Source: Bacillota bacterium (GTDB lineage: Bacteria > Bacillota > Clostridia > Peptostreptococcales > Acidaminobacteraceae). From it: a DNA stretch of 64,000 nucleotides. The notes below the pieces were generated by a model, which did no database searches, had not been told where the DNA came from, and saw only the letters and a list, made by a program, of their open reading frames with translations. Shown here piece after piece: positions 1 through 9,074 of the stretch (position 1 is its first letter; each line of letters begins with the position of its first letter). The DNA lies in the NCBI GenBank assembly GCA_025210655.1, contig JAOARG010000017.1, positions 62,001-126,000 of the forward strand, given 5' to 3'. The position numbers and the translations under genes are program-made.

Positions 1-962
1 CTACCATCAAACTCTTCTACATACTCAATTCTATGCTCTACACCTTTAAAGTCTAAAACCGATTTTCTAATCACTTCTAAATCAACACCATATGCATACG
101 CCATCAAGGCTGCAGCCATCACATTTTCATAATTATGATCTCCTTTTACAAAAAGATCCTTTATATTACAAAGTACTTTTTCATCAGTAATTTTAAGTAT
201 TATTTCATCACCTTTTAGAAACGCACCCTTATCAACTTTTCCTTTAGATGAAAATTGAAGTATTGTACCCGGGTAATCCTTTAAATTAAAATCATCCTTG
301 CAATTACTATTTATAACAAGAAAGCTATCTTCCCCATGATTTTCGAAGATTCTTGCCTTTGCTTCAATATAGTTTTCCATAGTCTTATGTCTATTAAGAT
401 GATCTGGTGTAATATTTAGCATAGCTGCGATCTTTGGATTAAATTCCTCAACGGTCTCAAGCTGAAATGAACTAACTTCAGTAACAAATATAGATTTTTC
501 TGTTGAATCTAGTACCTTTTCAACAACAGGATATCCTATATTACCAACCAGCCTCATATCAGCCCCACTGTTTTCAAAAATATCTCCCACAAGTGTAGTA
601 GTTGTAGTTTTACCATTAGTTCCAGTTAAAGCTATAAAGTCTCCCTTGGCTATCAAATATCCAAGTTCAAGTTCTCCAATTACCTTTACTCCCGTTTCTC
701 TTGCTTCCTTAAGAAATCCCAAGTCAGTTGGCACTCCAGGACTAAGTACAACATAATCAAAAGTTGACATATCACTTGGAGTTTCACCTAGTATCTTTTG
801 GTCGTAAATGCCTTCAAGTTTTTTGATTTTCTCACCAAGTACTTCTTCACTCGAGGAATCATTTATTGTCACAATAGCGCCTAACTCTTTTAATAGTTTG
901 GCTGCTCCAATCCCTGATCTAGCCATACCTACAACAAGTACTTTTTTACCTTCAAAATTCAT
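1..962 (-). CDS. murD: UDP-N-acetylmuramoylalanine--D-glutamate ligase MurD (3' end outside window)
   Basis: Cytoplasmic ligase that adds D-glutamate to UDP-MurNAc-L-Ala during peptidoglycan precursor synthesis. The reading frame is open from an ATG at 962 to the window edge, giving about 320 of the roughly 450 residues usual for MurD, so the C-terminal part is missing. The N-terminus begins MNFEGKKVLVVGMARSG, the MurD Rossmann-like domain, and the Mur-ligase ATP-binding loop GTNGKTT is present. It is the last visible gene of the minus-strand dcw cluster and follows mraY by 21 bases. Identity is secure from motif and context. Confidence 0.95.
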   Translation of the reverse strand, partial: MNFEGKKVLVVGMARSGIGAAKLLKELGAIVTINDSSSEEVLGEKIKKLEGIYDQKILGETPSDMSTFDYVVLSPGVPTDLGFLKEARETGVKVIGELELGYLIAKGDFIALTGTNGKTTTTTLVGDIFENSGADMRLVGNIGYPVVEKVLDSTEKSIFVTEVSSFQLETVEEFNPKIAAMLNITPDHLNRHKTMENYIEAKARIFENHGEDSFLVINSNCKDDFNLKDYPGTILQFSSKGKVDKGAFLKGDEIILKITDEKVLCNIKDLFVKGDHNYENVMAAALMAYAYGVDLEVIRKSVLDFKGVEHRIEYVEEFDG

Positions 963-983
963 ATTCACACCTGCTTTATTATT

Positions 984-1931
984 TTATACAATCAAATATG
1001 CTACGATACATAATATAACACTTACTATTCTAAATACCCTTACTACTTTAGTTTCCTTCCATCCTGAAAGCTCGTAATGATGATGTAGGGGACTCATTTT
1101 AAATACTCTTTTGCCTGTAGTCTTAAAAGAAATTACCTGAATAATTACAGAAAGAGTTTCTGCTACAAAAATTCCACCAGCAACAGGAATAAGTAACACT
1201 GACTTAGTTAAAATTGCCATAGCAGCTATTGCACCACCTAGTGCTAAAGATCCTGTATCACCCATGAATACTTTCGCTGGGAAATTATTATATTTTAAAA
1301 ATCCGATACAACCACCCATTAAAGCCGCTGCAAATACTGCAACACTTAGGTATCCCATTGTATAAGCAAAATATCCGAAAAATCCTGTTACAATTAATGT
1401 AATACTTCCAGCTAGTCCGTCAAGACCATCTGTAAGATTCACTGCGTTTGTTACAGCTAACATTACAAACACCATAAAAGGTATATATAAGAAGCCTAAA
1501 TCAATATATTTTTTGATAATCGGTACATAAATATCTGTGCCCATTCTAGAAGCATAATAGGCTAATACAACTGATACAAGAAGTTGTCCAATTATTTTCT
1601 GATATGCCCTTAGGCCTAAATTTCTTTTTAATACTACTTTTATATAATCATCTAAAAATCCTATCAAACCAAAACCTATAGTTGAAAATAACATTAGATT
1701 CATGTTTGTATCAAGCTTAAAATAACTTGCGATACCAAAGACTAGTCCGATTAGAATTATTATTCCTCCCATAGTAGGAGTTCCTGCTTTACTCATGTGG
1801 GATTTTGGTCCCTCTTCCCTAATACTTTGACCAACCTTTAATCGTCTTAACATTGGTAATATAATAGGTCCCGATCCTAGGGACGCAACTACTGCTACAA
1901 CAAATGCAATTAATACCGTCTTCATTTCCAT
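984..1931 (-). CDS. mraY: phospho-N-acetylmuramoyl-pentapeptide transferase MraY
   Basis: Integral membrane enzyme that transfers phospho-MurNAc-pentapeptide to undecaprenyl phosphate, forming lipid I. The 315-residue hydrophobic protein fits the family length. It carries the MraY landmarks FLDDYIK, NAVNLTDGLDGLAG, MGDTGSLALGG and the histidine motif SPLHHHYE. The start ATG at 1931 shares one base with the murF stop codon (TAATG arrangement), so translation is probably coupled. It sits between murF and murD in the order normal for Firmicutes. Confidence 0.97.
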   Translation of the reverse strand: MEMKTVLIAFVVAVVASLGSGPIILPMLRRLKVGQSIREEGPKSHMSKAGTPTMGGIIILIGLVFGIASYFKLDTNMNLMLFSTIGFGLIGFLDDYIKVVLKRNLGLRAYQKIIGQLLVSVVLAYYASRMGTDIYVPIIKKYIDLGFLYIPFMVFVMLAVTNAVNLTDGLDGLAGSITLIVTGFFGYFAYTMGYLSVAVFAAALMGGCIGFLKYNNFPAKVFMGDTGSLALGGAIAAMAILTKSVLLIPVAGGIFVAETLSVIIQVISFKTTGKRVFKMSPLHHHYELSGWKETKVVRVFRIVSVILCIVAYLIV

Positions 1932-3322
1932 TACTGCTTATTCCTCCCAATGATATACTCTACTGCTCTTTCCATCTTCATTCCCCTTGAACCTTTTACT
2001 AGAACCCCATCTTTTTCTTTTACAAAAGATTGTATGAAGTTTTCTAGCATTTCATATCTCTCAAAGTTAAAAACATTTGATGGATTAAAACCAATGTCAA
2101 CAGCACCTTCAGAAATATACTTACTGTCCTTACCTAGAGTTATTAAAATATCTATTCCACTGTTAGATACAAACTCTCCAACTTTTCTATGTGCTCTTTC
2201 AGTATATTCACCGATTTCAAACATATCACCTAATATTGCAATTCTTCTTTCACAATCAAGACTTGATAAAACATCAAGGGCTGATTTCATACTATCAGGA
2301 CTTGCATTGTAAGAGTCATTGATAACCTTGATATTATCATCTGTTCTCACTATATCCATTCTCATTTTAGATCCTGTATAAGAAGACAAGCCAAGAATAA
2401 TATCTTCAGGTATTAGATCCATTTCTAAACCTACTGAAAATGCCAACATTGCATTATTCACATTATGAATTCCAGGCACCTTCAGTGGAACAAGGTAGTC
2501 CTTGCCCCTATACTCAATAGAAATCTCAACACCTTTTTCACCTAAGTTCTTTACATCTTTTAGCTTTAATTGACTATCACTATATTTAACAATAGGATCA
2601 ATATCCATATTTTTTACTTCTTTTAAAAAGTCATCTTCAAAATCAAGTAATAAACAATCTTTGTCAGTCATGTAATTTGAAATTTCCATTTTTGCCTTAA
2701 GTATATTATCTTTACTACCAAGGTTTTCGATGTGACTCTCACCTATATTAGTAATCACTGCAAGTGAAGGCTTTGCAATTTCTGCAAGAAAATCAATTTC
2801 ACCAAGGTTACTCATGCCCATCTCAAGAACTAGTAACTCATGATAATCCTCCATCTTTAAAATACTAAGTGGTAAACCTATATGATTGTTGTAATTGCCA
2901 TATGTTTTAAGGACATTATACTTTCTATCTAAAACTTGAAAAATCATTTCCTTAGTAGTAGTTTTACCAGTAGAACCAGTTACCGCTACTACAATAGGTT
3001 TCTTCTTATTCATTACAACTCTAGAAACAGCTTGTAAAAATTCTAATGAATCCTCAACAACAATATAAGGCTTACTTGACACAATATCCTTAAGGGCATC
3101 AAGAACATTCTTCTCAACTACAGCTATACCAGCCTTATTCATATAAGCATCAAATATAAATGTATGTCCATCATGGTTTTCTCCCTTTAAAGGAATATAC
3201 ATGTTTCCCTCTTTAATTGTTCTAGTATCTGTCGAAACATTTGGTACAGGAGTGTCAATATCCATATTGAAACACTCAAAATCTATCTTTTCTAACAATT
3301 CTTTAAACGTAATGCTAATCAT
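1931..3322 (-). CDS. murF: UDP-N-acetylmuramoyl-tripeptide--D-alanyl-D-alanine ligase MurF
   Basis: Adds D-Ala-D-Ala to the UDP-MurNAc tripeptide, the last cytoplasmic step of peptidoglycan precursor assembly. The 463 residues have the Mur ligase ATP loop TGSTGKTT near residues 114-121, followed by the central and C-terminal ligase domains with an ILGDMFEIGEY segment typical of MurF. The start overlaps the end of murE by 8 bases and the stop overlaps the mraY start by one base, indicating a tightly coupled operon. Confidence 0.96.
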   Translation of the reverse strand: MISITFKELLEKIDFECFNMDIDTPVPNVSTDTRTIKEGNMYIPLKGENHDGHTFIFDAYMNKAGIAVVEKNVLDALKDIVSSKPYIVVEDSLEFLQAVSRVVMNKKKPIVVAVTGSTGKTTTKEMIFQVLDRKYNVLKTYGNYNNHIGLPLSILKMEDYHELLVLEMGMSNLGEIDFLAEIAKPSLAVITNIGESHIENLGSKDNILKAKMEISNYMTDKDCLLLDFEDDFLKEVKNMDIDPIVKYSDSQLKLKDVKNLGEKGVEISIEYRGKDYLVPLKVPGIHNVNNAMLAFSVGLEMDLIPEDIILGLSSYTGSKMRMDIVRTDDNIKVINDSYNASPDSMKSALDVLSSLDCERRIAILGDMFEIGEYTERAHRKVGEFVSNSGIDILITLGKDSKYISEGAVDIGFNPSNVFNFERYEMLENFIQSFVKEKDGVLVKGSRGMKMERAVEYIIGRNKQ

Positions 3323-4784
3323 TTATTCCACCCTTTAAATAATTTTCTACAACTTCTCTATCATCAAGGTGAAACTTAACACCCTTGATAATTTGATAAT
3401 CCTCATGTCCTTTACCAGCAATTACGATACTATCTCCAGCCTTTGAAATACTAATGGCTTTCTCTATAGCCATTTTCCTATCAGGCTCGATGATAACATT
3501 CTCATCATTTGAATCCATTCCCTCTAAAATGTCGTCAATAATATCATTAGCTTCCTCAAATCTCGGATTATCACTTGTTACTATACTAATATCTGCAAGT
3601 TCTTCAGAAATCCTGCCCATAATAGGTCTTTTAGTTTTATCCCTATTTCCACCACAACCAAAAACACTTATAAGTCTTCCATCAGTGAACTCCCTGGAAA
3701 CTAATAATACATTTTTTAAGGAGTCCGGTGTATGGGAATAATCTACAAGTATTGAAATTTCCCTGTCATTATCTACGCTCTCAAGTCTTCCCTTAACCGG
3801 GCTGATAAACTCAAAAGCTTTTTTTACATCACTTAAATCATATCCAAGAACAATATAACTAGCTATTGTTGCAAGGGCATTATATACATAAATCCTCCCT
3901 GGAATAGGAATATATAAATCCAGTTCCTTTTCATCATATACTAATGTGAAGTTTGTACCTGTGCTCTTTAAAACTATATTATCTGCATAAAAATCAGCCT
4001 TTTCATTTATTGAATATGAATAACTTTTTCTGCCTTCAGCAATCAACTCATCATATAATCTTTTTCCATACTCGTCATCAATGTTAATCACATTACCCTT
4101 TGACGTCATAGTAAAAAGCTTCTTTTTCGCTTGATAGTAATTTTCCATAGTATTATGAAAATCTAAATGATCCCTTGTCAAATTAGTAAAAACCCCAACA
4201 TCAAACTTTATATCTTCAACCCTTGCCAAATCTAAAGAATGACTGGATACTTCCATTAAAAGATTATCAGCTTCTAACTCTATCATATCATTTACGAAAC
4301 TGTGTATTTCAAAAGATTCAGGAGTAGTTACTTCAGTAGGATACTTTTTATCCCCAATAAAGTTTCCAATAGTACCAAGAACCCCTGTAGACTTTCCAAG
4401 CCCCTTTATCCCATCATTAATCATATGGCATATTGATGACTTTCCATTTGTTCCTGTAATACCAATGACATTTACCTTGGAACTTGGATCATCAAAAAAG
4501 TTACATGAAACTAAAGAAAGGGCCTTTCTAGAATCTTCAACCTTTATATAAACAACACCTTCCCTTTTTATAGAAGGTAATTCTTCTAAAATTATAGTTT
4601 TAGCTCCATTATCAATGGCTGACTCAATATACTCATGGCCATCAACAACATAACCCTTTATGGCAACAAAGATATATTCATCTTTGATTTTTCTTGAATC
4701 ATAGGCTATTCCATTTACTTCTATATCTAAATTTTCATTATTTGCTTCAAAGCTCATACCTTGAATCAAAGCTTTAAGTTTCAT
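3315..4784 (-). CDS. murE: UDP-N-acetylmuramoyl-tripeptide synthetase MurE, meso-DAP type
   Basis: Adds the third stem-peptide residue to UDP-MurNAc-L-Ala-D-Glu. The ATP loop GITGTNGKSS lies near residues 109-116. The motif DNPR at about 405-408 is the signature associated with meso-diaminopimelate addition rather than lysine. The chosen ATG at 4784 (489 residues) has GGAG about 9 bases upstream. A TTG 30 bases further up also keeps the frame, but it would lie only a few bases from the start of the mRNA predicted by the extended -10 promoter at 4825-4833. MurE overlaps murF by 8 bases. Confidence 0.95.
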   Translation of the reverse strand: MKLKALIQGMSFEANNENLDIEVNGIAYDSRKIKDEYIFVAIKGYVVDGHEYIESAIDNGAKTIILEELPSIKREGVVYIKVEDSRKALSLVSCNFFDDPSSKVNVIGITGTNGKSSICHMINDGIKGLGKSTGVLGTIGNFIGDKKYPTEVTTPESFEIHSFVNDMIELEADNLLMEVSSHSLDLARVEDIKFDVGVFTNLTRDHLDFHNTMENYYQAKKKLFTMTSKGNVINIDDEYGKRLYDELIAEGRKSYSYSINEKADFYADNIVLKSTGTNFTLVYDEKELDLYIPIPGRIYVYNALATIASYIVLGYDLSDVKKAFEFISPVKGRLESVDNDREISILVDYSHTPDSLKNVLLVSREFTDGRLISVFGCGGNRDKTKRPIMGRISEELADISIVTSDNPRFEEANDIIDDILEGMDSNDENVIIEPDRKMAIEKAISISKAGDSIVIAGKGHEDYQIIKGVKFHLDDREVVENYLKGGIND

Positions 4785-4824
4785 ATAATCATCTCCATAA
4801 CATTTCAATTTCAAGCTAACCTAT

Positions 4825-4833
4825 ATTATATCA
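4825..4833 (-). promoter_or_regulatory. extended -10 promoter for murE
   Basis: On the minus strand the sequence reads TGATATAAT, an extended -10 element (TGnTATAAT), about 40 bases upstream of the murE ATG. No good -35 hexamer is visible at 17-18 bases, which is tolerated by extended -10 promoters. It lies directly downstream of the terminator at 4866-4907, so murE-murF-mraY-murD could be transcribed on its own. Confidence 0.55.
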
Positions 4834-4865
4834 TATCTAAGCACTGATAACGATATTTTCATAAG

Positions 4866-4907
4866 AAAAAGGGGTGCTAGTCTTAAGTATTTGACTGCCC
4901 CCTTTTT
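4866..4907 (-). terminator. intrinsic terminator between ftsI/spoVD-like gene and murE
   Basis: On the minus strand the stem runs AAAAAGGGG-GC-AGTC against GACT-A-GC-A-CCCCTTTTT, closing on a loop of about ten bases and ending in a T run. It begins only a few bases after the stop codon of the ftsI/spoVD-like gene. The hairpin is nearly symmetrical and could act on both strands. Confidence 0.7.
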
Positions 4908-4911
4908 GAAA

Positions 4912-6876
4912 TCACTCTTCATTATTTTTAACTTTTAGAATTACTACTGAATGTTCATCTACCATAGCCCCATTTTGCGGGAATTGATCTTCTATAATCA
5001 AACTATCATCTTTATTGTTTAAAGGTGTTACACTATATTCAAGGTTTAAAGTCCCTAAGACAGCCTCTGCCTTTTTAACAGTCAATCCCCTAAGATCAGG
5101 AAGCTTAACTTGAATATTAGAAGTTTGGTTTCCACCATCCATCTTCAAATATCTAAATACATCAACCATAATTTCCTTAACAATAGGTGTACCTACAACA
5201 GATCCAAAATGTGAATTCTGTGGTTCATCAACCACAACCAATATTGCAATTTCTGGATCCTCTATAGGAGCTACTGTATAGAAAGATGCTATAGCAGCCT
5301 CTTCAGAATATTTACCATTAATAAGTTTCTCACTGGTACCTGTTTTTCCACCAATCCTAATTCCTTCAATCCTTGCATTCTTTCCAGAGCCTTCGTTAAT
5401 TACACTCTCAAGGATTAGGCGTACTTCTTTAGATGTCTTTTCTGAAACAACTTTCTTTACAAATTCCGGTTCGAATTTTTCAATAACATTACCATTCTTA
5501 TCAACTAACTCTTTGACTATTCTGGGTTTCATCAGTTCCCCGTCATTTGCAACAGCTGATATAGCTGTAATTAATTGAATAGGTGTTACCGCAATACCAT
5601 GACCATAACTAATTGTTCCCATCTCTACAGGTCCTAACTTTTCCTTAGGAAGCATTATTGATGAGGCTTCAGCAGGAAGTTTAATGCCTGTCTTCTTTGT
5701 AAAACCAAAACCTTCGATATACTTATAAAAGTTTTCTTTACCTAGCCTTTGCTGAATTTGCACAAGTACTGGGTTACAAGAATTCTGCATAGCTTGAGCA
5801 ACTGTTTGAAGTCCGTGAGGATGCCTCCAACTCCAACAATTCAGTCTAACTCCACTTACCATAATATAACCTATATCATTAAAAGTATCCGATGGTTTTA
5901 TAACATTCTCCTCAAGGGCACCAGCTACAGTAATAGTTTTAAATGTAGATCCAGGCTCATATGTATCACTGATCATAGAGTTTCTCCACATCTTATTCCA
6001 ATAAGCTACTTTTCCCTTTTCATCAAGTTCCTCATATTCCTCTATCTGACTTTCAAACAAAGGAACTCTTGGTGTATTCGGATTATAATCGGGCTTCTTT
6101 GCCATAGCAAGTACTTCACCAGTTTTTATATTCATTACTATTCCCTGGATTGATTTCGCTCCCGTCTCCTCCATACCATTGATTAAAGCTTTTTCTAAGA
6201 AATACTGAATTATTTCATCTATAGTTAATACAACATTATAACCATCAACTGGCTCAAACCTTTTTTCCTCTCCATATGCTAGTTGCCTACCACTGGAGTC
6301 AGAATTGATTAGAAGTTTCCCTGGTACACCTTTAAGGAATGAATCAAACTGATATTCTATTCCAGCAAGACCCTTATTATCATCCCTGGTATGTCCAATT
6401 ACATGGGAAGCAAAATTCTCATATGGGTAAGTTCTCATAATATCATCAGATATCCATACACCCTTAAGTTTTTTTATCCTAACAGCATCAGCAACATCTT
6501 TATCAATCCATTTAACAAGCTTAAATATTTCTTTTTTCGTCCCATTATAACTTTCCCTTAGGACTTCTATTGGTTCACCAACAGTTTTTGATATTTCATC
6601 TAGAGTTTCTTCCGGATTTTCTACAGATGCCTTATTTATCCATATTGAATTTTTCTTCACATTAAAAGCTAGCTTAATTCCATTTCTATCGAGGATCTCT
6701 CCCCTGTGTGCAGGAATAGGAATATTTCTTGTCTGTTGCTCAAGTGCCATCTTTTTATACTCCTCAGCCTTAATTACTTGTACCCTAAATAGATTTACTG
6801 TTAAATATACATAGGCTACCGATACAAGTAATAAAGCTATGAAGAGTCTAGACTTAACCTTATTTCCGTTTCTCAT
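4912..6876 (-). CDS. ftsI: class B penicillin-binding transpeptidase with PASTA domain (FtsI/SpoVD/PbpB type)
   Basis: Membrane-anchored D,D-transpeptidase that cross-links septal (or spore cortex) peptidoglycan. The 654 residues contain an N-terminal transmembrane segment (about 11-30), a dimerisation domain starting IPAHRGEILDRNG, and transpeptidase motifs S310-TFK (catalytic serine), S366-CN and K511-TGTS, then one PASTA domain near 590-652. Both the division enzyme PbpB/FtsI and the sporulation enzyme SpoVD have this layout and sit at this locus; only one copy is present here, so the choice is open. It is followed by a terminator, separating it from murE. Confidence 0.9.
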   Translation of the reverse strand: MRNGNKVKSRLFIALLLVSVAYVYLTVNLFRVQVIKAEEYKKMALEQQTRNIPIPAHRGEILDRNGIKLAFNVKKNSIWINKASVENPEETLDEISKTVGEPIEVLRESYNGTKKEIFKLVKWIDKDVADAVRIKKLKGVWISDDIMRTYPYENFASHVIGHTRDDNKGLAGIEYQFDSFLKGVPGKLLINSDSSGRQLAYGEEKRFEPVDGYNVVLTIDEIIQYFLEKALINGMEETGAKSIQGIVMNIKTGEVLAMAKKPDYNPNTPRVPLFESQIEEYEELDEKGKVAYWNKMWRNSMISDTYEPGSTFKTITVAGALEENVIKPSDTFNDIGYIMVSGVRLNCWSWRHPHGLQTVAQAMQNSCNPVLVQIQQRLGKENFYKYIEGFGFTKKTGIKLPAEASSIMLPKEKLGPVEMGTISYGHGIAVTPIQLITAISAVANDGELMKPRIVKELVDKNGNVIEKFEPEFVKKVVSEKTSKEVRLILESVINEGSGKNARIEGIRIGGKTGTSEKLINGKYSEEAAIASFYTVAPIEDPEIAILVVVDEPQNSHFGSVVGTPIVKEIMVDVFRYLKMDGGNQTSNIQVKLPDLRGLTVKKAEAVLGTLNLEYSVTPLNNKDDSLIIEDQFPQNGAMVDEHSVVILKVKNNEE

Positions 6877-6891
6877 AAAATCCCTCCAAGG

Positions 6892-7428
6892 TTATTCAAA
6901 CAGCTTCATAGCTATGATTTTTAAATTCATTATAAATACATTTTCTGGGTTATCTATAGTATTTTCCTTCTCCTTGAATCTATCCCTTTTAACAGAGAAA
7001 TTTTTATTTTGTGCTATAGATACAATCTGACCTTCTCTTGGATAGACCATATTAAGATCTTCCACTGCAACTGATTCAATTGTTTTCAGAACAATCGCTT
7101 TATCCAGTTCAACTTTTTTATCCTGTATTGACATTTCCAACTGTTTAACTTGATTTTTAAGCTCAAAAATCTTGTACTTAGATTCAGATATTTCTGCATA
7201 TCGAACAAGAACCATGACTACCATCGAAACACAAATACACATAACTAAACAAAGCTTCACCATAGCAAAGAATTGTCTTCTTTTATTCCTTGCCTGTTCC
7301 TTTTGAACCTTGGCCCTATGTATTCGTCTTTCTCTTTTTTCTTCTTCTTCTCTTTTCTTTTTGTCATATCCTACAAATTTTTCCCTTGAAGGATAATCAT
7401 AATAATCATATTTTCTTTGAGCTAACAT
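6892..7428 (-). CDS. ftsL: FtsL-like cell division protein
   Basis: Small bitopic division protein of 178 residues. It has a long, highly charged cytoplasmic N-terminus (Lys/Arg/Glu rich, residues 1-50), a single transmembrane helix near 52-78 and a periplasmic coiled coil of about 40 residues (ELKNQVKQLEMSIQDKKVEL). This layout and the position between rsmH and the class B PBP identify FtsL despite weak sequence conservation in the family. GGAGG precedes the ATG at 7428. In other bacteria FtsL works with DivIC/FtsB and FtsI at the septum. Confidence 0.8.
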   Translation of the reverse strand: MLAQRKYDYYDYPSREKFVGYDKKKREEEEKRERRIHRAKVQKEQARNKRRQFFAMVKLCLVMCICVSMVVMVLVRYAEISESKYKIFELKNQVKQLEMSIQDKKVELDKAIVLKTIESVAVEDLNMVYPREGQIVSIAQNKNFSVKRDRFKEKENTIDNPENVFIMNLKIIAMKLFE

Positions 7429-7458
7429 AGATTACCCTCCTTGGTAAACTTATTTTCG

Positions 7459-8391
7459 TTACAGTTTTTCTGCAATCCTTAGTTTAGCACTCCTTGCCCT
7501 AGGATTGAACTCAATTTCTTCAGCCGATGGTATGATAGGCTTTCTTGTTATGATTTTAAGTTTCGGCTCGTTATTACATGTACATATAGGCATCTCTGGC
7601 GGACAAATACATCCCTTTGCAAGTTCCTTATATGCATTTTTAACTATTCTGTCCTCTAGGGAATGGAAAGTAATAATACTTAGCCTCCCTCCTTTGTTTA
7701 AGACACTTGTTGCATCCTGAATAGTTTGTTCTATAATTCCAAGTTCATTATTTACTTCTATTCTTATTGCTTGAAAAGTTCTTTTAGCAGGATGGGGTCC
7801 TTCCCTCCTGTTTCTTGCTGGAATAGATTCTTTGATAATATCAACAAGTTCTGCTGTAGTTCTTATCCTTTTTTCTTCCCTAGCTTCACATATGTTTCGA
7901 GCTATTCTTCTTGAAAATTTCTCTTCTCCATATTTGAAAATAATTTCAGCTAGTTTTTCTTCTGAATAATCATTTACAATATCCTCTGCTGAAAGTGGAT
8001 TACTTCTATTCATTCTCATATCAAGAAGACCGTCATTCATATATGAAAATCCTCTTTCTGCTTCATCAAGCTGATATGAAGAAACCCCTAAATCAATCAT
8101 CATTCCGTCTATTTTAAATAATCCTATATCCTTGATTACATTTTTAATGTTAGAAAAATTACTGTGGTAAGGCATAAATTTTTTGCCAAATCTCTTCAAT
8201 CGTTTTCCTGCGGCTTCAAGTGCATCCTTATCTTGATCAATTCCAACGAGAATTCCATTATCCAGTCTTTCAAGAAGGTACTCAGAGTGACCACCACCTC
8301 CCAGTGTTCCATCAACGTAAACACCATTTGGATTGATATTCAGTCCCTCGACCGTTTCTTTCAATAAAACTGTAACATGTTTAAAATCCAT
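7459..8391 (-). CDS. rsmH: 16S rRNA (cytosine(1402)-N(4))-methyltransferase RsmH
   Basis: SAM-dependent methyltransferase that modifies C1402 in the 16S rRNA decoding centre. The protein begins MDFKHVTVLLKETVEGLN, followed by the SAM loop DGTLGGGGHSEYLL and the RsmH features GVSSYQLDEAERGFSY and HPAKRTFQAIRIEVN. The ATG at 8391 is preferred because GGAGG lies 5 bases before it; an in-frame TTG at 8403 overlaps that ribosome-binding site. Length is 310 residues. It lies 14 bases after the mraZ stop. Confidence 0.96.
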   Translation of the reverse strand: MDFKHVTVLLKETVEGLNINPNGVYVDGTLGGGGHSEYLLERLDNGILVGIDQDKDALEAAGKRLKRFGKKFMPYHSNFSNIKNVIKDIGLFKIDGMMIDLGVSSYQLDEAERGFSYMNDGLLDMRMNRSNPLSAEDIVNDYSEEKLAEIIFKYGEEKFSRRIARNICEAREEKRIRTTAELVDIIKESIPARNRREGPHPAKRTFQAIRIEVNNELGIIEQTIQDATSVLNKGGRLSIITFHSLEDRIVKNAYKELAKGCICPPEMPICTCNNEPKLKIITRKPIIPSAEEIEFNPRARSAKLRIAEKL

Positions 8392-8405
8392 AATAACCTC
8401 CAATA

Positions 8406-8837
8406 CTAGATTCCCAATTCTGCCATATGCTCTGCGATGTCTTCATAACTGATATTATCAGGATTGTTATAAGTATCCCAGTTTTCTTCACTCCAAAGTT
8501 CAATTCTCGATCCAACACCAATAATCTTTACTTCCTTTTCAAGACCACCGTGAGTTCTTAAAATCTGAGGTACATTAACTCTTCCCTGCTTGTCAAGACT
8601 ACACTCTGTCGCCCCTGCATAAAACATCCTGACAAATCCTCGGGCATTCTTGTTGGTAAGTGGTAGTTTTTTAAGCTTCTCTTCGAATACTCTCCATTCT
8701 TCCTCTGGAAAAACAAACAGACAGTTATCAAGGCCTTTAGTTAGATAAAAGACCGTACCAAGTTGTTCTCTAAATTTAGCAGGCATACTGACTCTACCCT
8801 TTGCATCCATATTATGAGAATACTCTCCGATAAACAT
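8406..8837 (-). CDS. mraZ: transcriptional regulator MraZ
   Basis: First gene of the dcw cluster. MraZ is an AbrB-fold DNA-binding protein that controls its own operon in the bacteria where it has been studied. The 143-residue protein starts MFIGEYSHNMDAKGRVSMPAKFR and has the second repeat half ECSLDKQGRVNVPQILR, the paired DxxGR motifs of the family. The ATG at 8837 has GGAG 8 bases upstream; an earlier in-frame start at 8861 would run into the operator repeats and is rejected. Four MraZ-type boxes and a promoter lie directly upstream. Confidence 0.96.
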   Translation of the reverse strand: MFIGEYSHNMDAKGRVSMPAKFREQLGTVFYLTKGLDNCLFVFPEEEWRVFEEKLKKLPLTNKNARGFVRMFYAGATECSLDKQGRVNVPQILRTHGGLEKEVKIIGVGSRIELWSEENWDTYNNPDNISYEDIAEHMAELGI

Positions 8838-8858
8838 CAAATCACTCCACTTATATAA

Positions 8859-8894
8859 CACTTTTGTACACTTTATACCACTTTACCCCACTCT
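8859..8894 (-). promoter_or_regulatory. MraZ operator: four boxes with exact 10-bp spacing
   Basis: On the minus strand AAAGTG-type boxes occur at 8889-8894 (AGAGTG), 8879-8884, 8869-8874 and 8859-8864 (AAAGTG each), exactly one helical turn apart. This matches the tandem AAAGTGKNNN operator known for MraZ. The boxes begin at the expected transcription start of the promoter at 8901-8929, so binding would block initiation or early elongation. Confidence 0.8.
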
Positions 8895-8900
8895 ATAAAC

Positions 8901-8929
8901 ATTTTACACTGAATTTAGGGATAATTCAA
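8901..8929 (-). promoter_or_regulatory. sigma-A type promoter for the mraZ operon
   Basis: On the minus strand, -35 TTGAAT (8924-8929), a 17-base spacer and -10 TAAAAT (8901-8906). Predicted start is near 8894, on the first MraZ box. Confidence 0.7.
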
Positions 8930-9074
8930 TATAATCGGGACAAATTTACTACACTCTTTTGAAACTTTACTTTCTATTAACTTATTTTTCTATTTTCATA
9001 ATAATTTAAATTAAAATACCGATAATTATTATATAAAGAGTTAGTAAAGTTCTTCACATGAGAGGAGTTTGATT

